Source of the DNA: Xenococcaceae cyanobacterium MO_167.B27 | Lineage (GTDB): Bacteria > Cyanobacteriota > Cyanobacteriia > Cyanobacteriales > Xenococcaceae | Reading direction: 5' to 3' | Assembly: GCA_030065935.1 (NCBI GenBank) | Contig: JASJCP010000002.1 | Coordinates: 41,900-105,899 of the forward strand | DNA length: 64,000 nucleotides | Part shown: piece after piece, positions 17,571 through 25,599 of the stretch | Layout: every line of letters starts with the position of its first letter | How positions within the stretch are numbered: the first letter of the stretch is position 1 | The notes under the pieces: model-generated | Databases searched by the model: none | Told to the model about the DNA's origin: nothing | Seen by the model: the letters and a program-made list of their open reading frames with translations, nothing else | Program-made: the position numbers and the translations under genes

Positions 17571-17684
17571 GAAGGAGACTTCATTACAAAGTCGATACGG
17601 ACATCTTACGGTGAGCCGTGCTCCCGCTCACCCGTGTCCTCCTCTTTTGGCTTCAATACCTAGATATATTAAGTCTCCTCCCGG
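17571..17684 (-). repeat. MITE-like repeat, long copy
   Basis: A 114-bp copy of the element at 2041-2110, in inverse orientation. Both ends (GAAGGAGACTTCATTACAAA and TATTAAGTCTCCTCCCGG) match the short copy, while about 45 extra bases in the middle form a GC-rich imperfect hairpin around GGTGAGC and GCTCACC. The end sequences are inverted repeats of each other. The rest of the 372-bp spacer 17515-17886 holds no gene. Short open frames over it are chance. Confidence 0.7.
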
Positions 17685-17886
17685 GGGGAAGTGGGGGATT
17701 GGTATTAGATGGGGAACGAAAGTAGCAAGTCTAAATAGAAATGGTATTAAAGGACGAGGAATGAATTATGAGGGCGGAGGAAAAACTTTCCTTTCTCCTT
17801 ATCACTCATTGGTACAGGTTTCCTGAGAAGGGGGATTTTAAATTAATGATTAGCTGATTCCATATCTATTCCTCATCCTTCATCCT

Positions 17887-18810
17887 TTATTCCTCATCCT
17901 TATTAATTGATTTAGCTAGAGTTTCGCTGACTAAGTGATTTCCTTGGGGACTAAGGTGAATATGGTCGCGGTATAAAAACTCTGGTTGGGGAAAATCAGC
18001 AAATATGGGCAAAAAATCAATGTAAGTAATTTGCTCTTGAGTGGTAAATTCTTCAAGACGATTTCTAGCTTTTTTTTCATAATCTCTGGAGCCTGTTGCT
18101 TCTAATTCCCTGAGTAAAGGAGTCATAGCCAAGATAAATTCTGTATTTCCCGCTTCTGCGATCGCCTTAATCTCTCGGATAGCTTGTAAATTCGAGCCTA
18201 CGCGATCGCCTTTTTCTTGATTCTGATTCGGTAAAGGTTTGGGTTTAGCCACAAATCGCTCTATAGCTTCTGTCAAAGCTAGGAGAGGCTTTTGGTCTGG
18301 ATAGTTGCGATCTACTCCCACTACAGAAGAATTGGGCGCAGTAGCAAATAAATCATCAGTATTAATCACTAAAATCAGGACTTGAGACTCAAATAAACCA
18401 AATCGCTTGAGATAAGCTAATTCGTTGCGAGGTCCCCAAGAGTTAGCAGAAGCATTTAGGACTTGGACAGAGTTAGCGGAAGAGTTTAACTCTTTAGCAA
18501 CAGAAGCAGACAGAATTTCTTGTTGATCTGTCCACCAACCCCCATTAACAATAGAATCTCCTAACAACAATACTCGAAACATAGAATCTGGTTTCGCTTC
18601 TGCGATCGCTTCATGGCGCATCGAGTACTGATTAATCTGGATTTGATTACCCATTCTTCTGAGATTTTGATTAGGCGCAAGCAAATAGCCAATTTCATCA
18701 TCAGCAATATACAGTGGAGGGTTGCCCAAACCAAAAATCAATCTTAAGCCTCCCTCAACTACTACCACAGAACCTATTACTGTAGTGATAATAATCAATA
18801 ATATTTTCAT
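17887..18810 (-). CDS. SGNH/GDSL-type hydrolase, membrane-anchored or secreted
   Basis: 307 residues. The hydrophobic N-terminus MKILLIIITTVIGSVVVVEG is a signal anchor. The catalytic Ser lies in VLLLGDSIVNGG (block I), block III is probably in NASANSWGPRNE, and the Asp-His pair lies in RDHIHLSPQGN near the C-terminus. These hydrolases remove acetyl or acyl groups from sugars or lipids. Surface or exported location suggests polysaccharide or wall modification, which is inference. It has no obvious operon partner. Confidence 0.82.
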   Translation of the reverse strand: MKILLIIITTVIGSVVVVEGGLRLIFGLGNPPLYIADDEIGYLLAPNQNLRRMGNQIQINQYSMRHEAIAEAKPDSMFRVLLLGDSIVNGGWWTDQQEILSASVAKELNSSANSVQVLNASANSWGPRNELAYLKRFGLFESQVLILVINTDDLFATAPNSSVVGVDRNYPDQKPLLALTEAIERFVAKPKPLPNQNQEKGDRVGSNLQAIREIKAIAEAGNTEFILAMTPLLRELEATGSRDYEKKARNRLEEFTTQEQITYIDFLPIFADFPQPEFLYRDHIHLSPQGNHLVSETLAKSINKDEE

Positions 18811-18979
18811 GTTTGTTTGTTGAGTATTTTTATTTCTTCTTAATAAAGCATTAATTTAGAGTAAACCAGTCCCAAATGTAATATAAAAGAGAAGAATTGT
18901 TGTTACTATCATTTACTTGCCATCCTAAAATCTATCAAATTCACTCACAAATCATCTAGCTAATAAGGAGTTTTGAGTT

Positions 18980-19117
18980 ATGTCCGACTTAAATCGTGGA
19001 ATTATGAAATTTAAAGGAGCAGATAAACCCATAATAGTTGCTACTTCTGCTCTTATAATTTTTAGTAGCATTATTGTACTCATTGTGTGGGCATTAACGT
19101 CCGCTTATGCCGTGTGA
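18980..19117 (+). CDS. 45-residue single-span membrane protein, Psb35-like (tentative)
   Basis: ATG 18980 is preceded by AAGGAG at good spacing. The peptide starts MSDLNRGIMKFKGADKP, has one membrane span (IIVATSALIIFSSIIVLIVW) and ends with a short tail SAYAV. It resembles what I remember of Psb35 (Ssl2148-type), a small thylakoid protein that stabilises the CP47 module in photosystem II assembly. That naming is from memory and unverified. The stop codon lies only nine bases before the end hairpin of the neighbouring TnpB element, so the gene survived an insertion directly downstream. Confidence 0.65.
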   Translation: MSDLNRGIMKFKGADKPIIVATSALIIFSSIIVLIVWALTSAYAV

Positions 19118-19160
19118 CATCTCCCGACACTCTATCCGTAGGATAGAGTGCGGGCTTCCA
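19118..19160 (-). mobile_element. Right-end hairpin / omega RNA 3' end of the second TnpB element
   Basis: The hairpin CACTCTATCC-gta-GGATAGAGTG is flanked by CCCGA and CGGG arms (about 19126-19156). It overlaps the last codons of the minus-strand tnpB, as expected for the right end and the omega RNA scaffold. The boundary with host DNA should be near 19118, right behind the small membrane-protein gene. Confidence 0.6.
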
Positions 19161-20409
19161 ATCCTCGCAGATTGGTATTTCTGGATCGGCACTTATCTAG
19201 GCAAGAAACCCCCGATAGTACGCCATTACCAGACAGTTTCCTTTCCCGACAGTCCATCGGTACTACTGATTCCAATCCTCGATTTAGAATTACTCGACCA
19301 CTAGCATGATCTCTTGTAGTTTGATAGTTACATTCAGGACAGATATGGACTCTTTCTTTGAGTTGTTTCTTACCTGTGTGAGTCCCACATTCAGGGCAAA
19401 TTTGACTGGTGTACTTGTGGTCAACTTGAGAAAAGTACTTACCACGTTTCCAGCAAACCCAAGACAGCAAATCGCGGAATTGACCAAAACCACCGTCAAG
19501 CATTTGTTTACCCACAAAACCTTTGGCACTCATCTTAAAGTTGATGTCCTCAACAAAAATCATGTCTGCCTGGTCGCATAAGATATGACTAGTTTGAAAG
19601 TGAAAGTTTTTACGAGAATTGGCTATTTTATGGTGAAGTCTAGCAACTTTTAGTTGCGCTTTTTCCCAGTTTTTTGACCGCTTATTCTTACGAGATACTC
19701 TCCGTTGCAGCACTTTAAGCCTACCTTGGAGTTTTCGGAAAAATAAGCTGGGTTCGACTCGAAAGTTGTCGCTAGTCACCAAAAACGATTCTAATCCGAT
19801 ATCAATTCCGATACCTCGCCCAAAAGGCAAAGGATCGGGTACATTAACATCGCACTGGATACTTACAACTGCATACCAGATAGTTCCTCTTGCTCTTGAT
19901 ACAATCCTGACTCCTTTAACCTTAAATCCCTCTGGGATTGGTCGATGACAATTAATAATTACTTCGCCAATTTTGGGGAGTTTAATGGTGTTTCCTTTAA
20001 TTGGATTATTGGCAAACTGAGGAAACAAAAAGGATTGATATCTTCCGTATTTCTTATAACGAGGAAATCCGAAACCTCTATTTTTAAAGCTTTCCCAAGT
20101 ATTATGCAACCGCTTAACTACATCCTGAGTTACTTGAGAATGAACATCCTTATAAAATGGATTAACCTTTTTCCATTGTGTAAGTTGTCGCTTTTGTTCC
20201 AAATAACTAGGAAAAGGGATATCAGGAGATATTATATATTCCCTTACCAAAGAGCAAGAGAACAAACTACATTTTCTCGATGCTATCCAATCCTTGAGGT
20301 CACGCAAACATTTGTTGTAAAGATGTCGGCACGTCTCCAACCATTCCAGCATCAATGTTTGCTGTCGTGCCGTTGGATATATTCGATAGGTGTAGTTCAT
20401 CGTAAGCAT
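19132..20409 (-). CDS. tnpB: RNA-guided nuclease TnpB (IS200/IS605-type), second, divergent copy
   Basis: 425 residues, only distantly similar to the copy at 14353. It has N-terminal MNYTYRIYPTARQQTLMLEW and RuvC-like residues in GIGIDIGLESFLV (Asp), IFVEDINFKMS (Glu) and TTRDHASGRVI (Asp). The zinc ribbon is CPECG...CPECN. All catalytic positions are kept. The better start is the ATG at 20400 (MNYTYRIYP), three codons inside. No tnpA is present. Because the two TnpB proteins differ strongly and have different end hairpins, they come from separate families and not from a local duplication. Confidence 0.92.
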   Translation of the reverse strand: MLTMNYTYRIYPTARQQTLMLEWLETCRHLYNKCLRDLKDWIASRKCSLFSCSLVREYIISPDIPFPSYLEQKRQLTQWKKVNPFYKDVHSQVTQDVVKRLHNTWESFKNRGFGFPRYKKYGRYQSFLFPQFANNPIKGNTIKLPKIGEVIINCHRPIPEGFKVKGVRIVSRARGTIWYAVVSIQCDVNVPDPLPFGRGIGIDIGLESFLVTSDNFRVEPSLFFRKLQGRLKVLQRRVSRKNKRSKNWEKAQLKVARLHHKIANSRKNFHFQTSHILCDQADMIFVEDINFKMSAKGFVGKQMLDGGFGQFRDLLSWVCWKRGKYFSQVDHKYTSQICPECGTHTGKKQLKERVHICPECNYQTTRDHASGRVILNRGLESVVPMDCRERKLSGNGVLSGVSCLDKCRSRNTNLRGLEARTLSYG

Positions 20410-20463
20410 AGAACTATCTTAGCATGATAAATGAACCACGATAAAACTTTTGAGAATTACCGA

Positions 20464-20538
20464 CTGGCATTCTCACCGAAGGTGCGCGGAGCGACCCCGA
20501 CGCTCATGCTACCCATAGAGCGCGGGGAGGAATGCCAG
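20464..20538. repeat. Inverted repeat at the left end of the second TnpB element
   Basis: CTGGCATTC (20464-20472) pairs with GAATGCCAG (20530-20538). Inside is a GC-rich stretch with a small stem around GAGCG and CGCTC. The position, between the tnpB start and the tRNA gene, suggests the left-end structure of the element. The exact end is not visible. Confidence 0.5.
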
Positions 20539-20635
20539 ATTAGCTAAAATTATTTAGCTCACCCAAAAAAAAAAAAAGAATAAGACTTGGATTTTGGTAA
20601 AGGATGTGCTAGGATAAATAACTGTGACAACAAAG

Positions 20636-20717
20636 GGGTCGATGCCCGAGTGGTTAATGGGGGCGGACTGTAAATCCGCTGGCTATGCCTACGCTGGTTC
20701 AAATCCAGCTCGGCCCA
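20636..20717 (+). tRNA. tRNA-Tyr (GUA)
   Basis: A class II tRNA of 82 bases. The acceptor stem GGGTCGA pairs with TCGGCCC, A73 follows and CCA is not encoded. The anticodon GTA sits at 20670-20672 in CGGACTGTAAATCCG. A long variable arm and the T-loop GGTTCAAATCC are present. Tyr identity follows from the anticodon and the long variable arm typical of bacterial tRNA-Tyr. Confidence 0.97.
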
Positions 20718-20743
20718 TTTCAAAAATCAAGACAGTCTCTAGA

Positions 20744-21238
20744 CTAATCAACAATTTCAAACTTTAGTTGTTGCTGAGTTAGAAAGTTGTGGGTGAAGTG
20801 ATCTATAACATTAGTATCACTCAATTCTAGATTGTAAAAGTCTGTAGTTTCATGATCAAAATAAGGACCCGCGTGCCAAGTACCCACTTCTAGCTTAATA
20901 AAGCAATCACCAGGGATGTGAAAAGCAGCCATTTTGCTAATATCTGGTTGAGATTCTGAGTTAGTAGGCGCAACAGCTATATACCAGTCTTTTCCTTCTA
21001 ATGACCCCAAACATTGAGTACAGAGATTATGGCGTGTAATCTTAGTAAATTCTCTACCTCTGTGACTTAACTGCATAATATAAAATCGAGGTATGCCACC
21101 ACTTAACTGAAGTTGAGCATCAGTGTCATCATAGGGTTTACCATCAAAAGATGGAGTAATTAACTGCCCATAAGGCTTAAATTTTTCTGGAGTGATTAAT
21201 TCTGCACGGAGTTGTTTAACAGTAAAAGTGTTACTCAT
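20744..21238 (-). CDS. Ureidoglycolate lyase family protein
   Basis: 164 residues of the AllA cupin-like family: LRAELITPEKFKPYGQLITP, HRGREFTKITRH, PGDCFIKLEVGTWHAGPYF and the C-terminal FYNLELSDTNVIDHF. The enzyme splits ureidoglycolate into glyoxylate and urea at the end of purine ring breakdown. HAGP and the surrounding acidic and His residues form the expected metal or active site. No other allantoin genes are nearby, so its metabolic role here is uncertain. Confidence 0.85.
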   Translation of the reverse strand: MSNTFTVKQLRAELITPEKFKPYGQLITPSFDGKPYDDTDAQLQLSGGIPRFYIMQLSHRGREFTKITRHNLCTQCLGSLEGKDWYIAVAPTNSESQPDISKMAAFHIPGDCFIKLEVGTWHAGPYFDHETTDFYNLELSDTNVIDHFTHNFLTQQQLKFEIVD

Positions 21239-21256
21239 AAGTAAGTAATTAGTAGT

Positions 21257-21362
21257 GAGTCGTGAGTCGTGAGTCGTGAGTAGTTAGTAGTTAGTAGTTA
21301 GTAGTTAGTAGTTAGTAGTTAGTAACAACAATCAATCCCCCTGACCCCTGACCCCTGACCCC
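21257..21362. repeat. Heptanucleotide STRR block
   Basis: Three tandem families lie in a row: GAGTCGT three times (21257-21277), AGTAGTT six times (21279-21320), and after a gap CTGACCC-type units three times (21341-21362). All have a 7-bp period, the hallmark of cyanobacterial short tandemly repeated repetitive sequences. They sit between two minus-strand genes. Confidence 0.85.
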
Positions 21363-21390
21363 AATCCCCAGTCCCTACTAACATTAATTT

Positions 21391-22218
21391 TTACCCTTTA
21401 ACACCACTACCTACATCTGTAGGGATAATATATTTTTGTAAAATAATAAATACGATCAGAATAGGAGCAATAGAAATTACTGAACCTGCTGCTACTAACC
21501 TCCAATCAAGAGAAAACGCTCCAGCTAAATTAGCTACTCCTAAAGGTAAAGTATAATACTCAGGACGGTCTAAGATAATTAGAGGCCATAAAAAATCACT
21601 CCAAGAACCGATAAACACAAAAATTGCCAGAGTCACTAAAGCTGGTCTAATAGCTGGTATCATTATATGCCACCAAATTCCTAGTTCCGAACAACCATCA
21701 ATACGGGCTGCTTCTTCTAATTCTTTGGGGACTCCTTGAAAAGCTTGTCTTAATAAAAAAATGCCAAAAGCTGAAGCTATATTCGGCAAAATTAATCCTA
21801 GATAGGTATTTCTTAAACCAAGATTCACCGCCAGTATATACAGAGGAATCATTACAATTTGAAAAGGAATAATAATTGTCGTGACAACAAGGGTGAAAAT
21901 AATTTTTCTTCCTTTAAACTCTAATCTTGCTAAAGGATAGGCAGCTAAAGCACAAAATAACAAATTTAAACTGACAGAAAGAATTGCTATGATCGCACTG
22001 TTAAGTAGATACTGACTAAAGGGATAAGCTTGCCAAACAGTCTTAAAATTGGAGAAAGTTGGCTCAGAGGGTAAAAGTTGGGGCGGAAAGCTAAAAATAT
22101 TTTCTGTTGGAGATTTAAAAGCTGTTCCTATTAGCCATAATAAAGGAAATAACATTAAAATGGCGATCGCAGTTAAAAGTAAATATTGAATTAAGTTTCT
22201 TAATTTATTATAGTTCAT
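21391..22218 (-). CDS. Sugar ABC transporter permease (MalG type)
   Basis: 275 residues with six predicted membrane spans and the cytoplasmic EAA loop EEAARIDGCSELGIWWHIMIPAIRP, which docks the ATPase. This is the inner permease of CUT1 carbohydrate uptake systems (MalG/UgpE/GgtD type). The partner permease, binding protein and ATPase are not in the window, so it is an isolated subunit that must assemble with products encoded elsewhere. Confidence 0.92.
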   Translation of the reverse strand: MNYNKLRNLIQYLLLTAIAILMLFPLLWLIGTAFKSPTENIFSFPPQLLPSEPTFSNFKTVWQAYPFSQYLLNSAIIAILSVSLNLLFCALAAYPLARLEFKGRKIIFTLVVTTIIIPFQIVMIPLYILAVNLGLRNTYLGLILPNIASAFGIFLLRQAFQGVPKELEEAARIDGCSELGIWWHIMIPAIRPALVTLAIFVFIGSWSDFLWPLIILDRPEYYTLPLGVANLAGAFSLDWRLVAAGSVISIAPILIVFIILQKYIIPTDVGSGVKG

Positions 22219-22246
22219 ATTACTGACATCATATTGTAACTAAACC

Positions 22247-22312
22247 ATGAGCATAGATCATTCTTTAGATTATCAAAAACCAGGGATATTCAATTCTTCT
22301 AAAAAAGATTAG
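22247..22312 (+). pseudogene. Out-of-frame 5' piece of the following methyltransferase gene
   Basis: ATG 22247 opens MSIDHSLDYQKPGIFNSSKK and stops at TAG 22310. If one base is added to the A6 run at 22301-22306, the frame joins without gap to KRLENI and the methyltransferase ORF at 22321. The LDYQKPGIFN pattern fits my memory of the natural N-terminus of this methyltransferase type, so this is a frameshifted start and not an independent peptide. Confidence 0.55.
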
Positions 22313-22320
22313 AGAATATA

Positions 22321-22944
22321 ATGGACTATTTGACAAAAGAAATTAATCTTGAAAATAATACTTTTGCTGATGTTGGTTGTAGTACTGGTTACATTACCTC
22401 ATTAATAACTCAAAATTTTAACATCAAAGAATCTTATGGTTTTGATACTGATATAGAGAATTTAGCAGTAGCAAAAGAACGATACTCTACAATCGAATTT
22501 AATGTTTTAAATCTCAACAACAGATATGAATCTAATTTACAATACGATATTGTAACTTGTTTTGAAACCTTAGAACACGTAGGAAATTTGCCAACAGCTT
22601 TAAATAATCTTCTAAAACTAAAAAAATCTAATGGATTACTTTTTATTGCTGTCCCTATAGAAATAGGTTTAGTCGGTCTTTCTAGAGTTATTTGGAGAAA
22701 TCTAAGATATGGCTATAACACGAATATCTGCTTCAAAGAATTTGGCAGTCACAAAAACTTACTTCTGAGCTATGTAACTGCTTTGCTACAAAATAGCAGA
22801 ATATCTAAATTTAGACAGCCAAAAGAACATTGGTCAACTCATTTTGGCTTTGATTATAGAGATATTGATGATTACTTTAAAGCAAAACAAATAGACTTTA
22901 GAGCAGAGAATAAAAGTATGACAAGATTTTATATAGTTAAATAA
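22321..22944 (+). CDS. Class I SAM-dependent methyltransferase (apparent frameshift before the start)
   Basis: 207 residues. SAM-binding motif I is FADVGCSTGYITSLI at about residues 15-29, the acidic motif is GFDTD, motif post-I is YDIVTCFETLEHVGNL and motif III is GLLFIAVP. The substrate is unknown. It stands 33 bp before an ExoA-like glycosyltransferase, which suggests modification of a glycan precursor. The ATG at 22321 has no clear ribosome-binding site. The true N-terminus appears to be at 22247, put out of frame by the A6 run. The catalytic core is complete, so a product starting at 22321 could still fold. Confidence 0.8.
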   Translation: MDYLTKEINLENNTFADVGCSTGYITSLITQNFNIKESYGFDTDIENLAVAKERYSTIEFNVLNLNNRYESNLQYDIVTCFETLEHVGNLPTALNNLLKLKKSNGLLFIAVPIEIGLVGLSRVIWRNLRYGYNTNICFKEFGSHKNLLLSYVTALLQNSRISKFRQPKEHWSTHFGFDYRDIDDYFKAKQIDFRAENKSMTRFYIVK

Positions 22945-22977
22945 CAAGTGAAGTAAATTGTGTGAGGTGGCTTCTAA

Positions 22978-24096
22978 ATGCTTCCTGAATGTATATCAAA
23001 AACTTGTCCCAGTGTGACTGTGGCAATACCTACTTATAATGAGTCTGCTTGTATCAAAAAACTCATCGAAAATTTTTTAGCTACCAATTACCCCAATTTA
23101 ATAGAAATTATTGTTGCTGATGGTGGTAGCACAGATAATACTCAAGACATAGTAAAAGAAATATCTCAGCACAATTCAAAAGTCAAGTTAGTAACCAATC
23201 CTGACAAGATACAATCAGCAGGACTAAATTTAATACTAGCTGTCGCCACAGGAGATATTATTATTAGGGCAGATGCTCACTCTGATTATGCTGATAATTA
23301 TGTAGAAAAATGTGTTGCAGCTTTACTTGATTCTCAAGCCTTAAATGTTGGTGGCGCACAAAGATTTGTTGCTAAGGAGTCATTTCAAGCAGGGGTAGCC
23401 ATAGCATCCAAAAGCTTTTTAGGTAGTGGAGGAGCAAAATACCGCGATCCTAAATATACTGGATATGCAGATACAGTATATTTAGGTTGTTTTTGGCGTG
23501 AAATTTTACTAGAAATATCTAGTAATACAAACAATAAAAATCACAATAAAATTTTAATTCCCAATGTTTTTGATACATCTCAAATTACTAATCAGGACGC
23601 AGAATTAAACCAAAAGCTCTTAAAAAAATCTTCTCAAGCTATCTACATTAGTTCTGATATCAAAGTTTGGTATTATCCTCGTAAAAATTGGAAATCTCTT
23701 TGGGTACAATATTTTAAATATGGTCGAGGTCGTTATCTGACCAGTATTAAACATCCAGAGGGAAAACAACTCAGGGGAAAACTACCCTTTTTCGCTATTT
23801 CTTTTCTGATATTAATTTCAATAATTGATTTTTCTGTTTCGAGAGTAAATTTACCTCTTCAGGAAATTTATATTTTAGGATTGCTGCTTCCTTTCGTCGA
23901 AAGCTTACGTATTAATTTACAATTACAACCAATTTTTACTCAAGAAATTTGGCGTGGTAATCCTGAACAAATACCCCCTCTAATATTACGATGGATTTAC
24001 TGTAGTATTGCTATCTTGACAATGCCTTTGGCTCACTTCTCAGGATATGGATATCAACTATTACGTTGTAAGATAACTGGGATTGTTACTTGGTAA
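22978..24096 (+). CDS. GT2 glycosyltransferase, ExoA-like, first tandem copy
   Basis: 372 residues. The GT-A fold begins SVTVAIPTYNESACIKKLIE. It has the nucleotide-binding VADGGSTDNT, the metal-binding RADAH and the acceptor-side QDAELNQKLL at about residue 205. Two or three membrane spans follow near the C-terminus (about 265-310, 340-360). ExoA-type enzymes add sugars to lipid-linked exopolysaccharide repeat units. It differs from the copy at 24366 by an insertion of about 14 residues before the QDAELN motif (SNTNNKNHNK region). Its neighbours support a role in surface polysaccharide. Confidence 0.9.
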   Translation: MLPECISKTCPSVTVAIPTYNESACIKKLIENFLATNYPNLIEIIVADGGSTDNTQDIVKEISQHNSKVKLVTNPDKIQSAGLNLILAVATGDIIIRADAHSDYADNYVEKCVAALLDSQALNVGGAQRFVAKESFQAGVAIASKSFLGSGGAKYRDPKYTGYADTVYLGCFWREILLEISSNTNNKNHNKILIPNVFDTSQITNQDAELNQKLLKKSSQAIYISSDIKVWYYPRKNWKSLWVQYFKYGRGRYLTSIKHPEGKQLRGKLPFFAISFLILISIIDFSVSRVNLPLQEIYILGLLLPFVESLRINLQLQPIFTQEIWRGNPEQIPPLILRWIYCSIAILTMPLAHFSGYGYQLLRCKITGIVTW

Positions 24097-24365
24097 TAAT
24101 GAGTAACAAGAACAAATAATTGTTTGATTTTTCAACGATAGAACAGTAAAACGATAAATAGTTAATTAATATCTAAATTTTTGATAACTTGTCAAGTCTT
24201 GTTATGAATTACTCAGGCAGAAAAATAAGCGTTTTAGGTTTGGGTAGAATAGATACAATCTAGGTAGCAATTTTTTAAAATTATTATTAATATCTTCTGA
24301 TAAATTGTAGTAAAATTTTCAAAAAAATGCGTGTTAGCCTTAAAAGATTAGCTAAAGTTTGATTA

Positions 24366-25496
24366 ATGATATCTCATTCAACAACATTAAAGCCTTCTGT
24401 TTCCGTTATTATTCCTACTTATAATGAAGCTGAAAATATAGAGCAAGTAATTAGGAACTTTTTGGCTACTAGCTATAGTAATTTAACAGAAATTTTAGTT
24501 ATAGATGGTTGTAGCACAGATCGGACTCCCCAAATAGTTCAAAATATTGCTCAACAAGACGAGCGAGTTAAACTCTTATCCAACCCTTTACGTATTCAAT
24601 CTGCTGCTCTAAATATTGGTCTTGAAGCTAGTCAAGGAGATATTTTTTTACGAGCAGATGCTCACTGTATATATGCACCTGACTATATAGAAGCTTGTGT
24701 TGAAGCCTTAAATGTATCCCAAGCTTTTAATGTAGGAGGCGCACAAAGGTTTGTCGCTCTCAATAGTTGGCAAGCAGGAGTGGCTATAGCTACTAGAAGT
24801 GCCATTGGTAGCGGTGGATCAAAATACCGTAACCCTAATTATGATGGCTATGGGGAAACTGTTTTTTTGGGGTGCTTTCAGAAAGATATCCTGGAGCAAG
24901 TTGGTGGTTATAGTATTACTCGGAAAGAAGACTCGGAGTTAAATTTCCGTCTTTTACAAAAATCACCATTAGCTATTTATATTAGTTCCAAAATTAAAGT
25001 CTGGTACTTTCCTCGTAAAACATGGCTCGGTTTGTGTAATCAGTATATAAAGTATGGCAGGGGTAGCTATCTCATGTCGAAGCGATATTCTAATCAGCTT
25101 CCTTTACGGAATAAGATACCTTTTTTTGGCATTTCTACCATTGCTTTAGGTTTAATATTCGATCTTACTTTACTCAATGGTTCATTACATCTAATTTGGC
25201 TAATTTGCTTATGTCTGATTCTGATCTTTATTGAAGCTGCCAGAGTTACACTAAAATATCGTTGTAATTTTGCTGAAGTGTTTTGGCGAGGCTCTCCAGA
25301 ACAAATCCCCCTTCTAATTGTTCGTTGGTTTTATTGTGGTGTAGCGATCGCAACTATGCCTCTAGCTCATTTTATTGGGTATGGTTATCAACTGTTTCAA
25401 CGTACTATCATAGGAAATCAAGAAAGCTGCTTTTTTGAATCTCAATCCTACCTTCCCAAAGAACAAACATCTCCAGACCATAAGATAAGTGTCTGA
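24366..25496 (+). CDS. GT2 glycosyltransferase, ExoA-like, second tandem copy
   Basis: 376 residues, clearly paralogous to the preceding gene over the whole length: SVSVIIPTYNEAENIEQVIR, VIDGCSTDRT, RADAHCIY, GGAQRFVALNSWQAGVAIAT, KEDSELNFRLL, the membrane-tail motif GSPEQIPLLIVRWFYC. It keeps the GGY-KEDSELN segment that the first copy has altered. A 269-bp spacer (24097-24365) without a gene separates the two copies, so the duplication is old or the genes are separately expressed. Confidence 0.9.
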   Translation: MISHSTTLKPSVSVIIPTYNEAENIEQVIRNFLATSYSNLTEILVIDGCSTDRTPQIVQNIAQQDERVKLLSNPLRIQSAALNIGLEASQGDIFLRADAHCIYAPDYIEACVEALNVSQAFNVGGAQRFVALNSWQAGVAIATRSAIGSGGSKYRNPNYDGYGETVFLGCFQKDILEQVGGYSITRKEDSELNFRLLQKSPLAIYISSKIKVWYFPRKTWLGLCNQYIKYGRGSYLMSKRYSNQLPLRNKIPFFGISTIALGLIFDLTLLNGSLHLIWLICLCLILIFIEAARVTLKYRCNFAEVFWRGSPEQIPLLIVRWFYCGVAIATMPLAHFIGYGYQLFQRTIIGNQESCFFESQSYLPKEQTSPDHKISV

Positions 25497-25599
25497 CGTA
25501 TGGTTAAATGGGGTCTAAAATTTGGTTAAATAATCTAGGCTGTAGATGAGTCTCTAGCCAAAAGGATTGCTCAAGTATAAGTGTCATTAGGGGTAAAAT

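Noticed and set aside
17426..17826. Two short plus-strand frames around the long MITE copy
   Set aside because: They run through the end of the oxidoreductase gene and the repeat and show no conserved pattern.
21257..21362. Possible CRISPR array
   Set aside because: The units are 7 bp long and directly adjacent, with no spacers; no cas gene is in the window.
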